Both the position numbers and the translations under genes were made by a program. Positions 24,880-37,095 of a stretch of 64,000 bases of DNA are shown here, piece after piece. Each line of letters begins with the position of its first letter. The stretch's first letter is position 1. Below the pieces are notes generated by a model, which was not told where the DNA came from, did no database searches, and saw nothing but the letters and a program-made list of their open reading frames with translations. The stretch is from positions 21,912,484 through 21,976,483 of the forward strand of contig OU342804.1 in the NCBI GenBank assembly GCA_910591455.2, read 5' to 3'. Source of the stretch: Pholis gunnellus. Its lineage: Eukaryota; Chordata; Actinopteri; Perciformes; Pholidae.

Positions 24880-25115
24880 TCTACGGTACATTTAATGGCC
24901 TTTATGACCTGTAGTAAGTGTACGGATGGGAAAGTGCTGGAGTACAGTATGTGCTGAATCTGCTGCACTCTGAGACGCTGGCGTGAACAATAATGGCTTG
25001 GCAGCTGGAAGTGATGAGAGACAGAAAGTGTCAGAGGGGGTTTGCACAAATTTGATTGACAGTACCAAAGCTGCCTCTGCCATCAATTTAATGGTAATTA
25101 TTATTTAATGTATAT
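24880..25115. promoter_or_regulatory. CNE-like block
   Basis: Seen: a GC-balanced, repeat-free segment ending in a homeodomain-rich edge with TAATTA at 25095-25100 and a GAACAATAATGG SOX-like word near 24,987. No protein features. Inferred: enhancer candidate. Confidence 0.3.
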
Positions 25116-25689
25116 TACTTAAAAGCATATGCAAAATTAAGATTTTGTCACAAAAACACATTTTATATGGTATTTAAAGAATAATATGCATAATATATTG
25201 CTTGTTAATATTTATGGCAAAGAAGTTCAAGGATTTCTTGTCTTGAGCTAGTCCTCTGCTGAAAGCGTTGACTCTCATGATCTCAATTAATAACTAAAAA
25301 AGTAAGAAAAGGAGGAAGCAGCACAAAACTGGAAGCTTTTTACACAGTGGAGAAAAACCTGCCAAGGGGAATTTATCTCAGATTCAGATTCACTTATGTG
25401 TAAGAACAAGAGACTGGCCTCCTTCAGGGTGTAATTCAAGAAAGCACACTAGAAAATAAATATTTTTTCATGATAGATTTAAAAAAAGATATTATGTGTT
25501 AAACTAATGTTGAATGGAATCTATCAGAACCTAATCTTTTGATGAAAGTCTGCTTTTTTATTTTACAAACTTATTTTCAATCAAAAAACACACATTGTTT
25601 AGGTCAGAGGATAGTTAATAAACTGTGCAGTACAGTAAGAGCTTCTCAGAATGTATTCATGTGTTGAGAATTATAATTTCCTAACATTA

Positions 25690-25925
25690 CTGTGTAAGTA
25701 AGTGGTATTTGTAGCCATTAATTGACAAAGTAATCTGTGTGTCCCGCGGACCCCCAGTGGTTTTCCTAATAGGCCCAATTGCTATTGAAGTTGAATACAC
25801 CTGCTCTAAAGTGAAGCAACTAAATGGGTGCAGAATGTCCGACACAGTGCACCACATGCCCATCACTAGTCATACAAATGCACACAGAGATGCACAAATC
25901 TCAATTAACATAAGTGTGTAAACCT
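25690..25925. promoter_or_regulatory. CNE-like block
   Basis: Seen: ATTAATTG at 25717-25724 and a CCAATTGCTATTGAAG segment near 25,775 in repeat-free sequence. Inferred: enhancer candidate. The 60-codon frame across it lacks protein features. Confidence 0.3.
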
Positions 25926-26849
25926 GACGGGCATTTAACAAGCTGAAAGAAATTCATTATTCCTAACCTGAAAAAAAGCACTCAATCAAGTACAACATGT
26001 CAAAAATATGTCATGATTGTGTCTTTGATAATAATGAAAGTAATAGTAATGAAGATTGGTATCCACCTCTGTTATTACCCACAAACACAGCCTGTTTGTG
26101 ATTAATTAATTAAAAATGTCAGATTTTGGAGACTCCCAGTGGTAGTGGCAAAAAGGCATGGCACACAGAAATGCATGCAGCCGAACCCCCCCACCACCAC
26201 AACCACCACTGATCTGGCATGATGACAGAGAGCATAAATGGGGCGAAAGTAACACATTGTTTGCACCAATTTCTACAGGTACATGTATCTCATTTTCCTA
26301 CAAACAACATCAATACAATCACACATAAAATCTAACAAAGTCAATGTGTCATTCTCATCTTTGTATTACAGCAGAGACAATGAAATCCAACTGGCTTCTG
26401 GCTTGTAAATATTGTCCTGCTCGCTGTACATTATCTCTTTGTTCTATTACTGCCAAGATTTGGATTATGGAGAGCGTGATGGACACATACATGAGGGTTT
26501 GACGGCCTGTCATCACTCACACTGAAACCGAGTGTTAATATAATTAAATTATGAATGAGTGGATGAATATTATATCAGTATGGTAGTGCTATCAGGGAAT
26601 TCCGTGTTACTTTCCAATTCCGTGTTACTTTCCAGCAATTCTACCATTTTAGTCACCTCTGTTCGCCTTCATCCACTGCCAAAACAATGCAAGGGAATTC
26701 CAGCATATCTGAGTGATGTGAGTCAATCTTTCCAGCCGAATGTAGCCACATTCAGGAGAGGAGGTCACTGTGAGAGCCACAAGGACGAGGAGAAAACCAG
26801 TTTAGAAGAGAACAAGGATTAAGGTTAAAAGATAAAATAAATCAGCTTA
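25926..26849. other. Single-copy noncoding DNA with a recent 18-bp tandem duplication
   Basis: The 18-base unit AATTCCGTGTTACTTTCC is exactly duplicated at 26598-26615 and 26616-26633. No exon or repeat family was recognised otherwise. A C/A-rich patch (ACCACCAC) lies near 26,190. Confidence 0.55.
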
Positions 26850-27250
26850 GTTTATTCTCTGGCAACCCCCTGAGGGAGAGAGACCATGAACTGACAGGCC
26901 CTATGTAATTCTTGACAGAGGAAAACTTTGTATACAGACAGTCTCAGCAACATGTTATTAAAAAGAGGAGCATGGCCGTGGAAAATAAATAAATAAAGAA
27001 AAAATACTGATTAAATTTTAAGCAGCTGGCGGGCCGATAGTTTGCCCGAGGCATATTTGTCAGTTTCAAAGGGTGTTTTTATTAATTTTGTATTTTGCAT
27101 TTTGTTAGTGGAAAGAGCTAACTCCACCGGGAGCGCCACAAGCTATAGCCAGCAGAGCCTATAGCAGGGAGAAAGGAGACGCAGAGCATGCCAAGCAGAT
27201 CCTGCACACTTAAAGAAAGAAATCAGCTCTAGATCACCAGCATAACCCAC
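26850..27250. promoter_or_regulatory. CNE-like block
   Basis: Seen: a 400-base repeat-poor segment of mixed composition, with a TTTTTATTAATTTTG homeodomain-like stretch near 27,080 and a GC-balanced half after 27,115. No coding potential. Inferred: enhancer candidate by appearance only. Confidence 0.33.
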
Positions 27251-28037
27251 AGACCCCCCACCCTCTACCCAAACAGCACACATAAAACACACAGACATGT
27301 TCACATAGAAGTAATGCATGCACTATGTACACAAGTACACATCTTAATGTAAACTGCACTGCATTTGTATTGTACATTACAAACCAGTATTTGACCAGTT
27401 AGCTGTTTGCATTAGATAGAAATTGCTTCGTCTGTCCTGTTGTATAGATTTACCTCTTTTAAACTGTTAGCACCACACTGCAATAGCAAGTCTGCTGCTT
27501 AATTTCCCTATCTTTTTATTTGAATCATCAGCCAGTCAGGACGCTGACTTTTTGCCTGGGAGCTGTAGGCTTTAGCCTCAGTCTTTTATTGCATCTTTGC
27601 AGTGCTGAGTTAGCATAATATTCAAATTATGTATGTAGCTCAGGGCCACCAGTGACCTTTTCAGGTACCCTAGGTGGATATCTTACTTTAGTAATTTCCT
27701 TAGTAACTCCTAACGCAAAAGGAAAGCCAGTTTTTTTATTAATGTCACCACTGATAAGTTTGTCTTTCTCTCTTAATTAGTTGGGCTACATGACCTAAAA
27801 CCAGTGATGACAACCGGGGCTCACGATAATCAAAGCTGTGCTTTGTAGCTGCTAGCACTGTCTGAAAGCAACACTCCTTTTGGCTGTGCTGTACAGTGAC
27901 CTCTGCTAGAGCAGCCTGCAGCTGGTTTTTATAACCTAATTGGTTTGGCATCTGAAATGATTAATTGCAATAATAAAATGTTATTCTTGATTTGTTATTA
28001 CATTATTTTTTTGTTGGTGCAGAAAATCTGCATTGCA
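27251..28037. other. Single-copy noncoding DNA, no gene seen
   Basis: No exon, RNA gene or repeat recognised. Confidence 0.5.
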
Positions 28038-28254
28038 ATCCATCCATCCATATTTCCATCCATCTGTCCATTTAGTTAACTTGTCTGCGGCGTGGTGGCA
28101 GAAGCAAGGTAGCCCAGACACCCAACCACATCCTCCATCTCCTCGTGGGGGATCCTGAGGCCAGATGGGATATATAATCCCTCCAGTGTGTTCCGGGTCT
28201 ACCCTGAAGTCTCTTCCCAGTTGGATGTGCCTGGAGCACTTCCACAGGGAGGCC
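28038..28254 (-). mobile_element. LINE 3' end, RTE/Rex3-like, 5'-truncated
   Basis: Seen on the minus strand: a 3'-terminal fragment ending in degenerate (GATG)n, visible on the plus strand as CATCCATCCAT at the left edge. The plus-strand words GTGGTGGCAGAAGCA, CGTGGGGGATCCTGAGGC and TTCCCAGTTGG belong to a LINE 3' region very abundant in teleosts. (GATG)n tails are described for Rex3 elements of the RTE clade. About 217 bases remain. The minus-strand translation (DGWKYGWMD, then PEHTGGIIYPIW) matches read-through products of this element. No clean target duplication was found, and many CpGs are lost, so this is an older copy than the one near 52.1 kb. Confidence 0.75.
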
Positions 28255-31254
28255 ATTTCAGCACATGTCTTTTATGTTGACACTGCTGGGCAGAAGACAC
28301 CGTGTTGTATTGTTTTAGATTTACCTGTACCTTGATATACATCGTGTTTTCCAGCTAAATTCACACGTATTACAGTGACAACGTAGAGATTTTTTTTTAA
28401 CAGAAATTCAAATATATGCCAAATGAAAAAATGCTGAGCAAATGTTAATTTCTAGCACATGTAAATTGTCAGGAAGAATCATTGTAGAATGGAAAATGTA
28501 AACACCTCAATAAAAGAACCTTGGAATTTCACAAACTCCAGGCAGACAGTATCAAACAGCATTGACACTGAGCAGCAAAGGCTGCCCTCAGGCTATAATT
28601 TGCAGAAGTTTTACGTGCTGCTGGCCGAGACCGAAAGTGTGGAGACAAAGCTTAGCGTGTGTGTGTGTGCACAATTCACAACATTACACTTGGCAATTTT
28701 ATAGAAAATTGTCAGCATTTGGGTCAGGTAAGCCCCCCAAACCCACCAACAGCTTTAATCATCTTAAAAAAAAGAAATAGCCGTTGAGGTATTTGATGGC
28801 TATTAGCAAAGTGTGTTGCATCTTCAAAATCACCTTTCATTTCAAAATACTCATAAAGCATTTGTGTCAGATCAGTCAGACAGAGCAGTTTGAAGTAGAT
28901 GCTACTTTGTTGTGTAAAGGTGAAGGAGTTAATTAGGTGATGGGAATGTGACTGATGCTATGTATACAGCACATACGACCGGGAGAGAAGCCAAGTGAGC
29001 TGCTAATCATGCCCTCCACCCCCTTATTCCTACATTCATCTCCAACCACATGCGTTTGAAGTCAAGGCTGTCAGGAGCTCTGTGACATGCACTCAGTTTA
29101 TTGGATTTCATGGAGAAAGTATGCTTTGTTTATCATAGTTGATTTTGAATAAATCTCAAATAAACACTAAATTACAATTTAAGTGATGTGTTCAAAGAAG
29201 CTCACTCTAAATAAGAGGAAGATAGAGGCTTCTTGGCTTTTTTTCCTGGTAAATTAACTCATGTCCTATACAGTAATAGGGACTGCATCTTAATTGAAAC
29301 ACTTGATGAGAGACGGTGACACTACTATAACAAATTAAAAATGAATAAATAAAATAAATATGACTGGTTTTCTATGCTGAAAGTTAAATTGGTTATCAAG
29401 AGTTTATAACATAATATAGATGTGTTTCTCAGAAGTCAAAGATTGTTGACTTGACTACTTACCTCACAGGAGCAATTACACAACAAAAGAATCCTAACAT
29501 TTTGTTTTGGTATTTGATCCCCCACAGACTACATTGTATCACTCTAGTGACAGCTCATAGAAAAACCGCACACACTGTTGTAATTACACTTAAATAAGAG
29601 AGCATATCAGTTAAAAAGGTGAATATAAATGAAGCAACAGGACTGGACAGCAATACACAAAAAAAACAATTTAAAGGAAAGGAAATGCTTGTGACATATC
29701 TCATTAGTACACTTGTTTAAGTGTGTGCGCCTATGTTTATGTTATAAGAACATTTAAAAAAAATATCGGGTTTTCTGCATTAGACCAGTTGCTGTGGGTC
29801 AACATACTGTATATTATCTAATACAGCCAGCTTCAATAACCAGATGTAACTTACTGAAGCAAGACATTTAAATATGTTGTTGCATTTTGCAGGTTGCCTT
29901 GGGTTTTGCTTGCTTAAGTGATTATTAAATCACATTCAGTAGTATTTTGTTTTGTTTAGATACAGCAATAATGTTAGCGCTGCAAAAGAAATAGAACAGA
30001 TTTGCAGATATGGATAATTTTCCACCAAAAAGCTTAGTTTTTGCCTTATTATCCATAAAGGAGTGCTCTTATAAACCATTAGATTTATTAAAAAAACCTA
30101 CATCCCAGTGCACAATGTGCTAACGTTAACTTATCATGATCCGTACTAGCTAGGATCTTTTCATGCTTGCTATTAACTTACTCATAACTTCAAGTGTTAT
30201 GATTATGATCTTCATTGTTTCATTTTTGTTTCATTTTACAACACCATTTTTCTCTTACTGGATGTTCTTCAACCTCTCTTATGATAAACATATATCACCT
30301 CTAATATTCAATGTATTGCAGGACACAAATATTACTCAAGTCATTGTTTGTCTATGAAAATAGGCGCAAACAAGTGCAGCACTGCTTCATAAAGTGATAG
30401 CTACTGGTCGCATGCAAACATGTCTTAATTGATCACAGGCTGTGAGCCAAATCAAAGCAGTTAGGATCAAACCTAAAAAAACATTATGAATTAATGAAGG
30501 AGCCATTAATGCATTATTGATGACAAAAGAATTACAGGCTTGACACTTGTGTGTTGTTGATAGATGGATGTGCAGAAGAATTAATTGAGCTCAACCTTAA
30601 GTCATAATTTCCTTCTTATAATCTTCTTCCATAACAACTGGCTTCAGAACAAAATGAAAATGACTGAATGGACAATTACAGGAAGGATACCATTAAAATG
30701 AAGAAAAAAACTAAACACGTTGGAAGGTATGTTGCTGTTTTGCAAAACGATCTTTAAAATGTTTTCCCATTACACTCATAACAGATCCCTGAAACACTAA
30801 AGCCCTGTATAAATGGGCAATCACCTTTTCTTAGTAGACTTATTTAAGATGTTTTGCAGTTTGTTCACCATGAATTCACTACAGATTTTTGAATTTGATT
30901 TGAATATTACTATATTTTATTGCCATCCAGGTGAAGAACACATCTTTAACTAGATTAAAACTTTGCTCTCTAAATTATACCAAATTACAATTCCTACTAA
31001 GTGGATTATATATATATAGGGTTTTCACAGAGATCGACTTGGAGATGCAATACAATAAGATGCAAACACATTTTCAGCATTTTCAATAACTTTGTTCTAT
31101 GCTCTGCTTTCAAGTAATGTCTGCGGTTTCTCATGCATGGCATAGTTTCTGTTGTAGGTTGTCGACTCTAGAGTAAACTGTTGTGGTAAAAAAGGACCAC
31201 ACTGACCTCACATTTAGTGTTGCCTTGTGCCTGCAGGATCCCTGGTGAAAATAC

Positions 31255-31256
<2 letters not shown>
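28255..31256. other. Single-copy AT-rich DNA, no gene seen
   Basis: Unique-looking sequence. Frames of 60-72 codons have no protein features. No repeat family was recognised. Confidence 0.5.

Positions 31257-31301
<45 letters not shown>
31257..31301. repeat. (TA)n microsatellite, 45 bases
   Basis: An uninterrupted TA run. It is self-complementary, so it can extrude as a cruciform and is prone to length change. All three open frames crossing it are poly-Tyr-Ile artefacts. Confidence 0.96.
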
Positions 31302-31303
<2 letters not shown>

Positions 31304-33395
31304 AGGTACAAGACCTTGTTTCTCTGTGTCTCCCAAAGCCCTTTCACTGTCTGTCGAGCTCCCCGGCCACCGCTTGTTCTCAGACATAAAATAATCCACT
31401 GATGAAGTGCAGAGTTCAGCTGGAAATACAACATAACAGCATTACAGTACGAGTAGCCTGAAAGCAACTTACTGCATAACCGATGTACTTGGAAGGCTTG
31501 CACTTAACCAAGCAATTTATTTGATATAATAGTTGCCCATGCTCTTATTTAGACAACAATAAGCCACGGAAAAAAATCATACAAAAAGCTGATGCTGCAG
31601 CACTATCAAAGTTAATATGATACACACATTAAATCCACACATGCCTTTTGAGTTCCTTATTTTTATCATTTATATCCAAGCCAAGGCTTATTTAAATGTT
31701 CTTTTTGTCTCTGCTTCGGTGGATGGGGGCATTCTTTACTTAATTCCATTAACTCTGTATTGCTGCTCAATCTTTGGTGCCCTGAGCATCATTGCTGTGG
31801 CTTGGCTGTCTTTTAGCAGTTCTGCTTCAGCGCTCTTGGATAGAACATGACAGTTACATTAATGTCTCCATGTAAATTGCTGTCTACATGTAGGAAACAA
31901 GCAAAAGGGAAAAAAAGAAAACATGGAACATTCATTGCCCCATGACAGGAGGAATTACAACAACATTCATTGTGTAGAGCCCCAAATGGCCAAGTCTATT
32001 ATGGTGGACAGCATTTTCACTGAGAATCCAACCAAGAAGATGGACAGCATAAAAAAAGCAATGACAGAAAACACTCACACAGTGCTTTTTAACTAAACAT
32101 TAGAAACATAAAGGAAATAGGGGTCAGGGCTCCTGTTACATCAATTTTTGTGGCAAAGTGTATATTCATTTCTGAAGCATAGAGCAGAACATTAATGGTA
32201 CCCTGTGGATATTTTGACGACTAGCTACAGCAGTGTTTTGATGAGCAGGTCCTTGCATTGTTTGCATATGTCGCACCAGCATGCATACTAAGGGAAAGTT
32301 TAGTAGTTATTTTTCCTGAAAGTAGACATCCATTCCTTTTGTGTCTTACATTTAAATGTCAGACTTGTGTTTTTATGTCTTTTATGGAATCTCATGGCAT
32401 TTCATCGTCAAACTCAGCAAAATGTAATGTTTTCAATACAAGGTTAGTGATAACATCTCCATGGCTCTGTTGACTGCTCTTCCTTAGCTTCTGCTAAGGT
32501 GCACTAACAGGCAGTAAAGGAAACCAACATTTCTTTTGGACTGAGGATTTTATACTAATGCAGAGATTGGCATTGTGTTCACTGGATTACGTTACATTTA
32601 ATTGGTTTGAGGACAGATAGGCATTCCATGTTATATGTGTGTATTCTTGTTAAAACAGACTCAGAATTTTTATTTCAAGAAAGGCTTTGCAAATGTTTTG
32701 AGGTGGAAAATGTGTTTTGACATGTTTGTTAGACATTACAACTTGGTTAACATGTATTGGTTGGCCCAATAAATCTCGGACAGAGATAGAGATATAAGCA
32801 AAATCGGGCTAGATACCATCAGGGGTACAGGCAGGAAAAACTATGATTTGCTGTAATGTGGTAGAACTGTACTTTTTACGGACGTGTAGAACATGTTTTG
32901 GTAATAGTTTACAGTACCTTTTTAAAGCAGAATAGCAACTGTTTGGCAGATGCCCCCAAAAATATAGAAAAAACACCAGAAGCTGAGTGGCGGTGGCAGT
33001 ATGATATACATTTAGTTTAGTTTTATAAGAGGAACATAGAGTAAATTATCCAAATCTACGCAGTGTTTTACTCATGGTGTCTGTCAAAGGACATTGTTTA
33101 TCCCCACCACCAAGCAAGTCAAAATTACAAAAGCACATAATGATACATTGTAGTAAAAATAATCACTACATTTGGTTCACTTAACCTGCAACAACATAAA
33201 AAAGCACATCAGGCTGGTAGTTGAAGCATTGCCACCAGCTATGTAAAAGCAGAATATTGCAGTTCTTTCCAATTGCTTTTAATATTTTTAAGCAACTCTA
33301 TTTAACATTCCGGAAATAGTAGTTGCAAACACTATTTGCTATGTAAAGATATTATGGAGTAATGTCTATCTGAGGCAGAGAATGAAGTCACTCTC

Positions 33396-33397
<2 letters not shown>
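31302..33397. other. Single-copy noncoding DNA, no gene seen
   Basis: No exon, RNA gene or repeat recognised. Frames of 71-77 codons at 31617-31850 and 32258-32473 are hydrophobic but resemble nothing I know. Confidence 0.5.

Positions 33398-33444
<47 letters not shown>
33398..33444. repeat. (TG)n microsatellite, 47 bases
   Basis: An uninterrupted TG run, the longest perfect dinucleotide tract in the window. The 83-codon frame through it is a repeat artefact. Confidence 0.97.
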
Positions 33445-33447
<3 letters not shown>

Positions 33448-34489
33448 GTTATCCAAGCTTCTCCTTGCTTTGTTGACATAGCCGGGCCAGCCGTGCGTGC
33501 TTTTAGTGCATGTTGGTGCATGTTAACGCATGTGAGCGTGCAACACTGGTCAAGTCACCCTCCAGTTCCCCCTCAGGTAAACACTGTTCGATATGAGCTG
33601 CCGGCTCACCGTCGACATGTTGAGAGCCATTGAGAGGCATTCGAAATGCTCCTAATCTCAGATCTTCCACCTTTAATTAATGTTGGGCAAATAGTGTTTT
33701 TTGTAAGATCATGTTTTACTAGTTAAAAATAATAAAGATTAAATGCACTATTATGCAAAAGATAGATATCTAGGCTAAGCTACGTGTACAAACTGTACAG
33801 TGTATAGATCTACAAAATCTATACAAAGTAAAACAACACAGTGTGTGTGATCTCAGGCTATACAGAGAGACACTGATGAGAGCATTGGCTTTTCTGAAGT
33901 AAGGTGGGGATTCTAGACTTGAAAGTACATCAAACACAAAAGTTGTGCTGTCAAGATGACAACACCATGTCCTGAAGACACGTCCAAAGATGAGTGTCTC
34001 TGCCTTGCTTCTGTTGTACTGGCACATTTTCAGGCTTCTCTTCTAACTTCACAGTAAGCCACATACTGTAGTAAGGACAGAGTACCTAGGAGCCACCCTC
34101 TTTCTGTCTCTCTCTCACTTTCTTTACTCTTAAGAAAAGAAAAGAGAGTGTTTGCTGGCTTTGATACAGTATTACATCTAGGGGGAAACCGTTGCAAATG
34201 TCTATTGTTTGTGTGATACCATTTCATTATCTTGTGAAAAAAACTGCTGACATTTTTGCAAAGCTATAATTTCTAAAAATAAGTCACTTGATGTGGTAAA
34301 TATATCTTATCAATGAAGTTTCAGAGATTTGTTTCTAACTGATCCTATTTGCAACAAAGTTGCAAACCTATATTTGAAATATAACCGTTTCCGCATGGTG
34401 AAGAGGAGAGGTGACAAGAGTACGAGATATTTTTATTATTATGCAATTGCTACGGCTTTCCTAAAGGGACCCTAACAATATTCCTTTTA
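33445..34489. other. Single-copy noncoding DNA, no gene seen
   Basis: Unique-looking sequence with no supported gene, RNA or repeat family. Confidence 0.5.
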
Positions 34490-34960
34490 TGCTGTGCTAT
34501 CCATCATGATAATGAATGGCAGTAACTTATCCTGGGACATAAATCTGGCAAGCCCCAACAGCCCTGTGACACAGCATTTAATTACAATGCATGTCTAATT
34601 GAAAGACCCCCGGAAAATAGTGGGATATCGCTGTAGCAGGGTTAAAAAACTTAATTAATTATGAGGCACCTCCCTCCCTCTTTATTCTGAGTCACTGGTG
34701 TCCCTGCCTCAGTGAGCTGATGACATTTTCAGCCTCCCTTTCATCCTTCAGAGAAATGAATGACGTGGCAAGAGCGTTATCAAATGAGCTGTAGAGCCAG
34801 CCAGTGAATATGTCATTGAGTGTGACTGCTCCCTGAGTGAATTGTGATTTATTTGTATGGCTCCCTCGTCATGTTAGCTGACTTGCTACCCGGCACCCCT
34901 CACCCCCACCCTGTGGTTGACAGGCTCAGTAGATCATTTGGGGGATCTCTAGGTGAGCTG
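34490..34960. promoter_or_regulatory. CNE-like block with TTAATTAATTA cluster
   Basis: Seen: overlapping homeodomain cores TTAATTAATTA at 34651-34661, a nearby ATTTAATTACAATG, and a long GC-balanced repeat-free stretch (34,670-34,960) with no coding potential. Inferred: one of the stronger enhancer candidates in the window. Conservation untested. Confidence 0.4.
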
Positions 34961-36659
34961 CTGGCTAATGTAGTCTGGGACCCTCCTGGATAACAGCGCC
35001 CCTGCGTTTGACCCCAGTTACCCCTCACTACATGGGACTGTTTCCATTCATTGCTTTCACATCTCTAATCAATAGTATATGGGTCTGCCACTCTGACATA
35101 CAGGGTAGATGTCCTCTTTAGTATACTTTGTGGGGAGAGTGGGGGGATCTTCCAAACAGTACAACATTTCTGCATTATAGTTTATCATTAGATCATGGTA
35201 AATAAAGATATCTCTTGACTAGGAACAAGGAATTATAGAATTTACAATCCTTCTGAGAAAACTATTACTCAACCTACCTGTGCACAGACTTATATAACTT
35301 CCACACCATTAGCTGACTCTCTTTATTGACCCTATAAGTGAAAAATGGAGGAAAGAGGAACAGGGAAAAAGAGAAGAAGAAGAAGAAGAAATGGACAGTA
35401 AAATAGACTGAAACTATCAAAGTTTTGGGAGCATTTTTGTTTGAAAGATGCTGGAGAGAGCTGCATTAGCCACTTGGCTGCACTACCAGCTAGCACAGCC
35501 ACATACCTAAGTGATAGCGAGCTAGAAGTATCAATATCTATCAGTGGTACACCAGTTTTGCAAATATATGAAAGCAAATGGCAAATGCCAGCAGTGTTGA
35601 ACCACATCCTTCGGATGGGTTAGGTTTTCAGAGTTGTAGGTAACAATAATAAATGTTATGTAATGTTATGTTTGCTCATATTTTTTATAAGTTTAATTAT
35701 ATTTGTTTAATATTCATCATATGTACCATTGCTTTAAAAAAAAGGTTATACTTATTACTTGATTAACTCCCAGAATAACTAGTAGAATACTTTATTACCA
35801 AAAAATAGTTGATAGTTACAGCTGTGCTCCTGACATTAGTCTGAGTAAAGCTTTTGTCAAAAGGATATTTAAAACTCACAAAAACTTTGGAGAAACTTGC
35901 ATCGAGGACAGCTTGGGTTTGTTGACACGGCACTTCCTGATCTTCATGTACAAAAAAAAGCACTTTATAGTTGTTTATGTTTGAATCAAGTTCATGTGAA
36001 TAAGTAATGTATTCATCAGCCTTTCAAAATGCTCCCAGTGCCTCTGTTTGGCATGAGACAGCACTTACATGTACATCAAGCAAAGGGTTGTGGGTTGCTG
36101 GGTAACACCAGGACAAGCAAAGGGACCTTGGAAAACTGTTTTAACTAAAAAAAGGTGCTGCAGCTTCCCAAATATTTTTTTTTCCAGCTCCATACATTTG
36201 TCATCCACACTCACTCACGCCCATGCCCTGCCCCACCTGAGCTGAAGTACAGTGTTGAAAGGCTGCCAGTAGAAACTCAAAAGCCAAATCAAAAGCTTCA
36301 CTGTAGAATCAAAAGAGTTCAGTCTTTCTTTGCATAAACATGAGAGCAATAGAGGCGGTGGGCTGTGTTGAATGCGAGCCAGTTCTGACATTCCCCCCGT
36401 AGTTCCTGCACACTCTCTGTGTTGTCGTATATACTTTCCCCTTTGCTGTCAAATTCAAATGTCATTTAAGCCAAGTAAAATTACTGTTATGTATTTCATC
36501 CCTCACATGCATCTAGATTGGCCAAAGAAAGAAAATGTATTTTCCAATATAAGAATGTGCTAAAGAAGAAGAGAGTATGAACATGACATGTCAGTGGGAG
36601 TATCAGAATGAAATTCACAAATAATACATTTATTTGCGATATTTGCACCATTAAAGGGG
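34961..36659. other. Single-copy noncoding DNA, short (GAA)n
   Basis: A short (GAA)n tract lies at 35371-35391. No exon or repeat family was recognised. A polypyrimidine-CAG at 36176-36187 resembles a 3' splice site, but no matching donor or frame follows. Confidence 0.5.
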
Positions 36660-37095
36660 CTATTATTATTATTATTAAATTCAGAGTCTGGAGTCTTCAC
36701 ACCATCTGGCTCTGACGTCACAGGCAAACACGGAGGTGGCTGAGCCGAAATAGGGCGAGGGGTCGGGAGGGCATTATCACCGGCGCTAACAGTGCTAACA
36801 ACGGCAACAGTGCTGACAGAGCTAACAGTGTAAATGGGGGTTAGCTCACACACACCGAGGGCAAGGCTGACTCCCGTGACGACCCACGGTGGCGGGACGG
36901 CGTTATCAACGGTAACCGCAGTATGAGCACTGCTGTCCCACGCGTGCCTGGCTCGGGTATGGCGCCTTCCAGAGCGGCTAGCCAGTTGAATATGAACACG
37001 AATGGAGGGAAGGTAGGAAACGGGGAGAGCCAACAATTTCAAAAGGAAGGATTCACAGGCAGTAACATGCATGCCTGGCCCGCCCGGCTAGCAAA
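36660..37095. other. CpG-dense island, possible promoter or transposon 5' region
   Basis: Seen: after a short (TTA)n tract (36661-36676), about 26 CpGs lie in roughly 380 bases (36713-37095), far denser than anywhere else here apart from the hAT left end. It starts with a full palindromic CRE, TGACGTCA (36713-36720), and contains five in-phase 9-bp units of GCTAACAGT type (36785-36829). A 170-codon minus-strand frame (36560-37072) and a 134-codon plus-strand frame (36923-37327) overlap it but match nothing known to me. The minus frame encodes a TVS-type tripeptide repeat from the 9-bp units. GCTAAC-rich CpG sequence is common in fish 5' regions. It could be an unannotated RNA promoter or a retroelement 5' fragment. 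The evidence does not separate these. Confidence 0.4.

Noticed and set aside
27981..28256. 91-codon minus-strand frame as a host gene
   Set aside because: It is read-through of the LINE 3' end and its (GATG)n tail.
31168..31503. Open frames with poly-Tyr-Ile
   Set aside because: Direct translation of the (TA)n microsatellite, open on both strands.
33382..33633. Open frame with poly-Cys-Val
   Set aside because: Translation of the (TG)n microsatellite.
36160..36260. Possible exon after the polypyrimidine-CAG at 36176-36187
   Set aside because: No matching donor site or long open frame follows, and no similarity was recognised.
36560..37072. 170-codon minus-strand open frame as a gene
   Set aside because: No domain recognised; it arises from the CpG-rich, repeat-bearing island and includes translated (TTA)n and 9-bp repeats. 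No splice or start support.
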